This document shows, one piece after another, positions 1 through 10,000 of a stretch of DNA of 64,000 nucleotides. A program made the position numbers and the translations under genes. This stretch comes from Breviolum minutum Mf 1.05b.01 (Eukaryota > Sar > Dinophyceae > Suessiales > Symbiodiniaceae). Each line of letters opens with the position of its first letter. The stretch's first letter is position 1. The notes under the pieces are model-generated. The model made no database searches and was not told the origin of the DNA. It worked only from the letters and a program-made list of their open reading frames with translations. The stretch covers positions 247,531-311,530 of the forward strand of contig DF239129.1 in assembly GCA_000507305.1 (NCBI GenBank), in the 5' to 3' direction.

Positions 1-294
1 CCCATAAAATCCACCCCCCAAAAGTCAAAACATCGGTCAAAACAAGACGCCAAGGCCGTACTCCAAGAGCTCTTCTTCTGACATGCTTTGATACAAGCAC
101 CCAGCAGTACCACATCTGATTCCACATCATTCGTCTCAAGATGTCGTAACACATCTAAAGCATCTGGCCAGGACGACCGCGCACAAAGGCCTTGGTGATT
201 TTCACTGGTCTTCGTTGACCGTTAATCGTGAAAAGGTGAAGAAAGGATCCAATCCCGCCAATGCCGCTGCATACAAATTGAGGTCCAAAAAGGT
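1..294 (-). CDS. PPR-repeat protein exon(s), running off the left edge
   Basis: Reading down from 206 to the window edge, the - strand is open and contains WPDALDVLRHL and, about 20 residues on, LGACIKACQKKSSWSTAL. This W..AL-spacer-GACIKAC-W..AL pattern is the 35-residue helical repeat of pentatricopeptide proteins, which bind organellar RNA and are abundant in dinoflagellates. A second stretch from 294 (acceptor gatgtcag) to 205 reads DLNLYAAALAGL, also PPR-like but in another frame. Either an intron boundary is missed near 205 or the copy is frameshifted. The protein continues outside the window. Confidence 0.55.
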
Positions 295-1530
295 CTGACA
301 TCTAAGTGTGTGTATCAAGTGTGTTAGTCATCCAGCCGTCCAGCCATGAGGCGTTTCAACGAAAAAAATCAGGACTCCGGACGTGAAGCATCAAAGACAT
401 TCGAACGCATCTCTCATCATAGGAACTCCAAGGTTCACCACACGAACCAAGGTAACCAAGCCAACCAATCTCACCTTTCTGAAGCATCGGTTGGTTCCAG
501 TTTGGTTCCTCAAGACCCCACTTGGGCTGTTTTCTAGCGTGACCGTGTGACCCGTGTGTCGGGTTTCTGAAACGCGTGCCCTTTTTCAAGGTTTGAACCA
601 TAGCCAATCACGGATGTAAGAGAAGTGGGAAGTGCACTTAAAGGTTTTAGCCGTTTTAGCCAGTGATTTCTGTGTGCAAAATATGCTGACAGAATTGAAT
701 CTCTAATCTCGTGCAGGGATTGTGTCTACTGATACATTCTGAATGGAAAGCAACAGCAAACACAATTGGCTCATCCCTTCTGCCAGCTTTTTTTAGACCA
801 CTCAGCCAGCCAGCGGAATGTAATCCTCCTGGCGTGCATCCGGGGCTGGAGCCACACAAATTGTCTCCGACTGGTTCTGTTTCTGTTACATTTTTGGCAT
901 CTCCATCTCACTTGATATCCAATTTCCAAACAGTCTGTCATCATTTCTCCCTCCCAAACCCACAGGAAGATTCGTCTGGATTCCCCAAGTATGCCCAAAA
1001 TCATGGGAGTTTCAGAATCCTCCTGGCGGAATCCCGTTACCCCAACATATCACATCCCGTTGTTATATCATCGCCACGTTTTTCATTCGGCGTGTTATAT
1101 CATCGCTGGATCACTTGGCTCATGGAATCAATGGATTTGTGCAGGAATGGTTAGATGATGAAAAAGCCATACAAATTGTCTATCCAAGTACAGGCATTTC
1201 GTGGCTGATTGTACTTGATCATCACTTGAATAAAGCTGAAGCAAATGTCCCCACTAAAATAAAAGATAGAATCTGTAAATTGATGATGTTCACATATCTC
1301 CTCATCCAAGGTTTCATTTTAAGGTGTCATGTTATCTTTCAGGAGTTTTCACATCAAAAGCAACGGACTTTTTTTCGGGTCTCCCACCTTTCCCTCGTAG
1401 TTGTCAACTAGGCCTTTCTGGCAAAGCCAGGCAGCAAGGCCTAAATGACACCTGCATCAAAAGGTTGAACGTACACACTTCAAAGAAATCAGGCGATATA
1501 TGATAAATATACAGTATATAATATATATAT

Positions 1531-1622
1531 ACCTGGAACAAATGACCCCTATTTTTGAAGGTCAACCCTCGAAAACAAGGCCTGTTTCAATCAAGGGTCA
1601 TTTGGGTTCCAGGTATATGTAT
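1531..1622. repeat. Long imperfect hairpin flanked by TA runs
   Basis: The left arm (1531-1550, tacctggaacaaatgacccc) is complemented by the right arm around 1597-1620 (gggtcatttgggttccagg). The loop is about 45 bases and (TA)n lies on both sides. This is the shape of a foldback or MITE-like element. No second copy was seen in this window. Confidence 0.6.
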
Positions 1623-2923
1623 ATATCATGTTTACATATTTGTAGATGTAGTCTATCATAGTTGTATATGTATATTCATATTAATATTTTTATTTTTATG
1701 TATGTGTTAATATATGCAATCCCCAACTGACCTTGTTTTTGGAGGATATGGACCCTCCAACCCAAAAAGAAAAGAAGAGTCATTTGATGTTGGATATTGG
1801 AACCCTCCATGCGAAAGGAGTCCCATGTCGCCAATTCCAGATGTCTTGGAAGTCCCCCCCCCCCCCTTGTTCGTTGTCCTCAAAAAGTTGTGGAACAACA
1901 TCCCCCAAGTTTCATGCCATCACACCTTGGAAGTCCCCAAATCTCCAAGTCTCAAATCTTGATAAATTAAAAGTCCCCAGTCTCGAAAACCATGGAATCC
2001 TCCGAAACACGATGGACGGTTACCCTCTGGAAAACTAACATATCCTACCTGAGGGAAAAGGAAAATAATCTTCAAAAGTACCTTGGTAGGGGATATGTTA
2101 CTTCCCTGGAGGGTATCTCAATTGACTTCCAGGGATTTGAACTAACTGCAAGTCAGGTCAAAAAACAAGTGAAAGTTACATTATTTCAGACGCTCCCTCA
2201 TCAAACAACCACATGACCAGAACTCCATCAAGTTCCTTTTCCGACTATGTGAAAAGTTGCAAAAAGTTTGACATCTTTTCAGTTGTTTATTTATAACGTG
2301 GATTTCCAGGTGCAAGATTCAAATTTGTCAATCCATCTTTCCACCCCCAAACCGCCCCCCTCAACTTCCACAGGGTTTTTATTTCCCCCCACTTTCGAAG
2401 CAGCCGAAAGTAGCCAAAACCCAGGCATGCACCAACAAGGGCACCACAAAGGACCTCGCGAAAGATGGATAGAATCAACATCGACTCAACTTCCAACATC
2501 GAAAGTACTATGGGGCCATCAAACCGCTGCAAGTTCTGGGTGGGTGTTTTTCCCCATTTAGTTGGGAAGCGGGTTCTTCTACATAGAAACCCCCCAGTTG
2601 CAATGAAAAAAATGGTTTATAAAAAAATCATCCGGCCCCAAACTCACTCCTCATTTCACGAACCTCAAAGAAACCTCCAAACTGATGGCTCTTCTTAACC
2701 GCCAAAGTCTGATTGACAGGGTCTACACTCTTTTTCCAACAATCATGAAAGCGGATCCATCAGCCCCCTTGGAGACGAAAACCTCAATCTTCCAGGGTCC
2801 CATTTTCCACTTGCATGATTATGGGAGGAAGAGTAAACTCTATGTAGGTTGAACCCCTCAACCTGGAAACCAATGAGTGAAGAAATCCTGAAAAATCATG
2901 GGGAAGATTTGGGATCTACCTAG

Positions 2924-3090
2924 GTGTGTGTGTGTGTGTATGCCTGCATCTGTGTGTATATATATATATAGAGAGAGAGAGAGAGTAGAGTATATATATA
3001 CTGTAAATTAACATACTGTAGATACATAATAACATATGTAGCTACTGTACTATGTATGTGTATATATTTATATACATATACATCATATAT
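2924..3090. repeat. (TG)n, (TA)n and (GA)n microsatellites
   Basis: Adjoining runs of TG, TA and GA dinucleotides, then further TA-rich sequence. They lie just downstream of the proposed last exon of the PAP2 gene. Confidence 0.9.
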
Positions 3091-3149
3091 GTACATTCTA
3101 TACACGCCATCTACGCTCCCTGTAACTAAGGCCACGTCTAATGGAATAT

Positions 3150-6100
3150 TCAAAACAAAGTGCCTGAGTTCCGCCATCTCCCTGATTTAACCGTTTATTT
3201 TTTTTCCGGGTCTACATTTTCCTCGGTTTCATTAGTAGCTTTCAAAGTAGCAGAGTATTAAAAGAAATAATACCTACCCGATAAATCTAGATAACACAAA
3301 TGCCAAAAAATAAAACGAGTCACCCGTTCCAAACCATCAAGGTATCCGGTATCCATCTTACTTTTGGGGTTTGTACTTTAGACCTACCTTCCCCCCCAAA
3401 AAAAAAGAAACGCACCTTTCAACCCACCAGCTGCACCTGTTTCTCGGTGTGATCTCGTAAATGCACTTTGGCCCAGGTCACTGGAAGATGAAGTGCCACT
3501 ACCTGATGAACCCATGACCCACCCGAGGACGTGCCCCTGGTGCGGGGCGCCTTCCAAAAATTGCCACCCAGGCACCAGCAAGATCAGAACAAGGCTCCGC
3601 CTTGACAGCAAAAAAAATCCGTAAAATTGGAGGTTTTTCCAGGGGATCGGTCACAAGTTGAGAGTTTCTTTCGCAAGATGTACAGTTTTAGAAGTCATGT
3701 TTGCCGTGTGCTGATATTCCAACCATCAAGGCTTTGCTTGAAAGATTGCATTGCCCTTTTCTTGTGATGAAAAATTTCCTCTCAAAAACATGTTCCAACT
3801 AGTGGGATGATATTCCAAACGTATCTGATTGAACTACAATAAGTTCACCCTGAATTCAGCTAGACAGCTAGTATCCCCCAACCATCCCCCAACACCTTAA
3901 ACGGAAGCCAACGGAAGCCACACTTACACAACACCGCGAAAAAACCTACAACCGTCGGATACAGCTGTTGGGCACCCAAAATGCACAAGATTTCGCGAGA
4001 CAGACTCATCAAAATCTAGGGTTCAAAAATGTTCCGCCATTTTCCACCTTTCTCCTCTGCTTCCCCCATCTTGATTTCATTATTGTTTGCTTTTCCCCCC
4101 AGGGTTCCACGATGTGAACCACAAAACAAAACATACACATTTCAGACACACCTTGTCTTGTGAGGAACTCCCACCCGGCTACAGAAGACATAATATCCCA
4201 CCCGGGGCCCCGGTGAATCTGTCATCGTCCCGAGACACGGAGAGGGCAGTCTTTGTGCCAACTCAGCGGAGATCCAACACATCAAGGAGACGCAGAGCAC
4301 CTCAGCATGGAAGGTTGGTCCGGGTTACCACGCTGTTCGTAGGGAACTGCCAACTGCTTTTTTGTTGGAGGGGGGGGGCCCTGAAAGATTTTGAAGAAAA
4401 AGTACCCTGGAGTTTCTATTTTTTTGGGGGTGGCATGAATTTACAGTATAACTATTTGATACATATATCCTATATATATATACATCTATCATCATCACAG
4501 ATGTTGAATACAGCACGGAAATTTAGCATACCAAAAATGGTGGGTTTGGAACTGGCAACCCTGTGGTAGTTTTGAGTATCCATGTCATCTGGAAGTACAT
4601 CTGTCTGAACAAATGCAAGACCCCAAGTCCGGGGCCTGCTGTCGTATTTCGGCTGGATATGTTGTCATTCTACTCTCCCGATCATCTAAAAAAGCAATGG
4701 AAAAATCCTGATGATGCCTTTCAATCAATACCATCCAAATTCGGTTGAGCTTCTGCCCGGCTCGTTCTATTTGAAATAACGCTGCCTGTATTGCCCTATG
4801 TTCTGTTTGTGTTTTCCCCCGTCCCCTGCGGCGAAAGACACTGCATGACCACTAGGCATTCCACAAGAGGTAAGGCAACTCCCTTTGGGCCGTGGTTCTT
4901 GGAAACTATTCTGAAGCACCACAATCCTGCAAGGTGTTTTTTTTTGCGCGTTGCGTTTGGTGACAAGTTTTATTGTGCCTTGCAAAAAGGTGTAAAATGA
5001 TGGTTTCATTTCGCAGGGGTTGGGGCCCCCCCGCAAAAAGTGTTGAGGGTTGGTGAATGTGAAGATAGGAATGATCCCAAATTTTGATGAAACTTTCTGT
5101 TTTGGATGGGCTTGGAAAGAGTGAAAACCCATCAGTTTTGAACAAACAAAAACCTCGGAATTCTTGACCCGACTCACCGGGGAAAGCAGCCTGAAACTTC
5201 CACAATTCAAGGGCCGTTGGTTTATTGATCCTGTCTTCCCATGATATACTCAGCAAATTTGGGCCAACACGACTCACCTGGCTTCTCCATCAAGCTAGTC
5301 ACAACCATGTTGGCCACTTGGTTTGTTTCCAAGGATGTTGTTATAAGATTCCATCAACATAGAATCTACGAAGATCTCCCTTAAAGAGGCGTCCACCTTA
5401 ACAAATACCCTCAGATTGTTCCACGAACTCCCGTGGGATATGTCAAATATGAAAGGATTCGGCCAAGCGTCACTAAATAATCGATGCTCAACAATCCGCC
5501 CAGGACGACTTCCCGTACGCCACGGCAACGCAGCAGCAAAACGAGCCAAAGCAGCACCCAGTCGAAGGGCAAAGTGCACAGCAGCGCCGCATACCTCTAG
5601 GTGTTTTTTGTATACTACGCACACCAGAGTCATCTTTCAAAGGATCTTACAGGTAAATAGCACTAGTTGGTGGTTTCAACCCATCTGAAAAATATTGGCC
5701 AAATTTGATCATTTCCCCAAGTAGGGGCGAAAATAAAAAATCTTTGAGTTGCCACCACCTAGAGCAGTTTGGTCCTTTGGTGACTTGAAATTATGAAATC
5801 CTATACGCCTCAAAACTATACGCAGGTCCAGGCAAGAAATTCACCGAATCCTAGGTGGCTACCCCAGCAAAAGGGCCATTTCTTCATCGCAGCAAACCAT
5901 GATGGATACAACCAAAGATCTTCAAATTTCAAATGTTGAAAACCATTTCCCTCTTAGGAATATATACTCCAATTCAATATTCGGCGCATGTGTTTTTTGT
6001 TTTTTCATGCTTGGTGATGTTTGTTTTCCTCACCACATGTTTGGGTTGTCCAGTTGCCAGTCAGCTGTTGTGTTACCGTCTGGCCACGTGAAATCAGATG

Positions 6101-7058
6101 CAGGCAATGGCACCTCATTTCGACGAATCCACGACTTGAGACGTGGACGAATCTGTGCCACCAAAACGTTCAGGTACCTACAATGGAGGGTTTCCTGAAC
6201 CTTCTATCCGGCTATTTTGGGGGTGGGGTTTCCCTTACATAAGCCTTACATACAGCTTATATAGGTGAGTATCTCTATTTTAGGTACCTGAATCTTTTAA
6301 TAACACTGGGAGACACCCCCTAAAAATAATTTGTCTTTTCTTTTCTTTGCAGACCTGATATATTGATTTGATAGATTTTTTGTGAGTCCTAAACGTGCTT
6401 TTTGGTGTTCAGATGAACAAAAAAAAACGGTTGGGGGGGCTTGATGGTTCTACTGGAATCCCAGTGAATCCCAGGATTGAAAAATACGAGAATGAATCCA
6501 TGGAAAAGGCAAAACAAAAAAGGGTACACCCCCCGAAAACGAACGATTTTCAGGGGACTTTTTTTTGCTTTCCTGGAGGGTAAGTTTACCCACAAAACAC
6601 GCGTGTCGCCTTCACACAGGGTTAAGGGTTTTAGAGTTTAGGGTTTTAGGGTTTGGGGTTTTACGTTGGGTTTTAGGGTTAAGGGTTTAGGGTTTTACAG
6701 TAGGGTTCAGGGTTTGGGGTTTGAGATGGAGTTCGGTCACAGGGGTGTGGGCAACACATACGTTTTGGCCGTAAGTTTACCAGTTCTGACAAAAACAAAC
6801 ACAGGTCAACCTTTACGACAGTCAAGGAACCAAATGATAAAGGAAAGGGTAGCCTTCCAATCATCATCCTTTTCAGGGGCGAGCTGTTTACTTTCGGAGG
6901 TGTAAACGGTATTGTTTAGATCTACCACCCATCCAGAATGCCAGTGGCAAATAAAGGTTTAGGTTTAGGTTGGGATTCCCTACCAAAAATGTAATCATCC
7001 TGGTGGTGACTGTTGCTGGGTAGTCTATTTTGGCTCTTGCCTCCCAGGGGCAGACAGG
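3150..7058 (-). CDS. PAP2-superfamily phosphatase, multi-exon gene
   Basis: Proposed exons in transcription order: 7000-7058, 6034-6177, 5474-5594, 4842-4910, 4202-4300, then less certain 3503-3600 and 3150-3181. The first four joins agree in phase (2/1, 2/1, 0/0, 0/0). Donors are GT (gtgagg, gtgacg, gtgtct, gtggga) except the first, which is GA. Exon 4842-4910 reads EPRPKGSCLTSCGMPSGHA, the RP and PSGH signatures of PAP2 lipid phosphatases and dolichyldiphosphatases, membrane enzymes that remove phosphate from lipid phosphates. Exon 5474-5594 gives a membrane helix (DWVLLWLVLLL), and 4202-4300 continues PSGHA with another (VLCVSLMCWI). The Lys of the KxxxxxxRP motif is not at the expected place. 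Exon 3503-3600 (LVLILLVP..PHQGHVLGW) could hold the third motif, but an exon before it is missing. Exon 3150-3181 would end the protein. The family call is firmer than the borders. Confidence 0.55.
6619..6722 (+). repeat. Degenerate telomere-like TTTAGGG repeats
   Basis: About a dozen imperfect copies of ttagggttt and close variants such as tttggggtttt. A short (ggttta) run at 6957-6970 is similar. TTTAGGG is the telomere repeat of dinoflagellates and plants. Here it is interstitial, in a proposed intron of the PAP2 gene. Confidence 0.75.
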
Positions 7059-7088
7059 CTGCAACAGAAAGAGCCGGTTGTAGTTGCC

Positions 7089-10000
7089 ATGGATTTTCAT
7101 GTTCACGACAAGTGGGGTATACATCTTCCTGATGATACTGCATGTTTCTTGGGTCGAAGAGTGGATTTGGAGTGTTCTGCAATTCTCAATGATGTTGTAT
7201 GGGCGACTTCAATTTCCAAGGGTGTTCCTTCTATGACTGTCAAGTGTGATTTCCCTAACTGGTTGGTTGCTTACTTCGATGTGGGTCGTACCTTCACAGT
7301 CACGGATTTCGAATTAGCAGAAGTTGGCGAACAACGTGTTATTAGTGCCAAGTCGGATGAGCTTTTGCCGGTGCTTCATCCGATTCCTGGTCATAGAGCA
7401 GTCGCGGAAGCATTCGCAGGTATTGGGGGTTGGTCGTTTGGTGCTGCACAGTGTGGTGTCATTCCTACCGTCCTGATTGAAGCCGATTTGGTAACTGCAC
7501 AAGCATGCGCTAAGTCTCATGGTTTACCTGTTCACAGTATCATGGAATCATTTACCTTAGCCTCAACAATGCAGTTACCTGATGCATGGGTACTTTGTGC
7601 AGACATCACTGATTACAAAGTCCACGTGATTTGCGGGCTTGTTGGAGTGACGGCTTGGCTTGCAAGCCCTCCGTGCCAACCCTGGAGCAAAGCAGGGTGG
7701 CAGAAAGGTTTTGTCACAGTCGATGGGGGTGTTTTTGCGTGTTTCCCTTATGCAACTGCACTTTCAAAGCCAATTTTTCTGAATTTGGAGAATGTTCCTG
7801 GTTTGCCGGATCATCCGCATTTTCCTATTCTACTTCACATCCTCCAAGAAGCTGGTTGGTGTATTGTGAACTCAGGGGTGGAACAAATTTACCCTGTATT
7901 GCCCATCATGCGGGCTAGATGGTTGGCAACATGTATTTCCAAGTCGGTGAAGGTTGACCCCAAAAACATTAGAATTGCTGAAAGTGTGCAACTCCCTGAA
8001 GTAGTTCCAGGATTGGGTCATGACAACTCACCGGCGAAATTTGGGTGTTTGAATCGAAGCCCCCAAGAATGGGAATTGAAACAGTGTGTTCCTGACAAAG
8101 AGGCTATCGAAGCCATGAGTTGTCCAGGGTACTTACCATTGAAACACCGCATTCGAAACTATCGTAGCATGGATCCTAGCCAAGTGTTCCAGCTCCGTAT
8201 CACCAATGGCAATCGTCCTTTGCCCAATGCAATGGCTTCCCAAGGATCTCAGCATCTGTTGCCACATGATTTGTTGACTGAAAAAGGACTTCATGCGTAT
8301 TTGGTGAATGATGGTTTGAATTTGCGATTCATCACTCCAATTGAAATTTGTATTGCCATGGGTTTCCCTTCCAAGTTGGTTCTTCCCTCAGATTTCTTGG
8401 TTGCTTGGAAAATTGCTGGGAATGCTCTCACGGTTCCTCATGCGGCGTTACAATGTTTGAGAGCTCACTATGTTCTTGGTAGTCAATCCATCTTCCAACA
8501 TGGTATTCGAGGTCCTTTGGAATTGTGTGAAAGAGTGATGAATGGTAGATTTCCCATTTCTGATTTCAAAGCTATGCCCAATGAGGGTTGGATGTCATTG
8601 GTTTTGATCAACGAGAGTGTTGACGTTCTTCCTTCCATTCCTGCTACCATTGTGGTTTCTGATGATGAAGGAGTTACTCAAGGAGAACCTGCAAGGGACG
8701 ATCCTTACTTGTTGGATGATGACGAACCACCATCCAAACGCCCTTGCATTTCCCCGACTTGGCAGTTTCGTCCTGATGATTTAGCTGTCATTCCTGAATT
8801 GCAGAAAGATGACTTTCCGAATTGTGCATCCTGGACTGTCGGAATTAAACATCTTGTTTCCGGTCTCACATTTGAGGATGCTCAGTTAATGCCTTGTCCT
8901 GAGTCGTGTACTGCAGTCAAGATTTTGCATTCTCAGGGCAGTTGGATCGGATCCAAACTGATTCAAGGACATCCTAATGTGTCTGATGCCATCCGTGAAT
9001 TTTTCCCTCATGCGATTCAAGAACACTTTCAAGAGATTTCCTTGAATGATCAAGCTGTTTGGTTTGGCACTTCGCCTTCTAAGTGTACCAGTTTTGACAT
9101 CAAGATCAAACCCTTTTGTTTCTTGAGAATTGTCCAAGCTCAATGGTTACCTAAAGATCTCCCGGTTGAGGTTGACGTGGCTTGGACCTTTGCCGATTTG
9201 ATTGCCTTCGTTGCATGTGAAGCAGCAGTCTTCCCTTCGTCAATTCAACTCGAAACGGAAAACCGGGTGATGCTTCCATCTGTTTTCGTTTTAGCCGAAA
9301 ATAGTGTGGCCTTCATGGCCAAATTGGTGCAGTCCCGAAGCGCCATTGTCCAAACTGAATGCATTGCAACATGTGAGTATCCCAGTTGTGACGAAGGCAG
9401 GATTGGAATTCACTGTGTGAGTCAGCTGCCCCCTTCAAACCATGATGATTCCGCGGCCCCCGTCCGAAATGGCTTTGTGAGATTCACCACACGTCATCCC
9501 AAATGGGGTTCGGTTAGAAGTGTAACTGTTGCTGAGTCAACTTCGGCTAAAGATTTGGTGCAAATTCTGATTCCTAGATTTGACTCTCATGCACCTCAAA
9601 TCTGTGTTGATGAAGTTCTCATTGATCCATCAGAATCGGTCTTGAACTTTCCCAAAGGCAACATGGAGCTGATTTTTCAAGGTGAAAGACCATGGCCAGC
9701 AGTGCAGCTCGTCATGACCATTCCCTTTCAACGATCAGGTTGTCCTGGTGAATTTTGTGTGAAAGATGTCAAGGGCCCCTTTGATTCAAGACCCAAGTCA
9801 TGTAAGATCCCTTTGGACTGGACTGTGTTGCATCTTGTGGCTTCCTACCTTGATCTTCATTCCAGTAATCTGACTTTGCTGGTACTTCAGAATGGAAGGT
9901 CCGTTGATCCGAGATTGTTTGTTCAACAGGCTGAACCTGCAACCATTGACATCCGTGTGTGTGCCTTACCTGGAGGTGCGAAAAGCTCCAATGATCAAAC

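Larger units (their letters stand above)
295..3149. other. No gene resolved
   Basis: AT-rich, with short ORFs on both strands and none protein-like. It holds the hairpin at 1531-1622 and the dinucleotide tract at 2924-3090. If the PPR gene has further exons upstream, they should lie here, but I could not pick them out. Confidence 0.4.

Noticed and set aside
4087-4569. 160-aa + strand ORF, rich in Arg
   Set aside because: The - strand reading of 4202-4300 continues the PAP2 motif in phase and gives a membrane helix; the Arg-rich + frame is the typical antisense shadow.
7019-7038. Spliced-leader-like gtagtctattttggctcttg upstream of the LINE ATG
   Set aside because: The same bases are explained by the - strand exon 7000-7058 (EARAKIDYP), the match needs an insertion, and attttggct also occurs by chance near 36900 and 57150.
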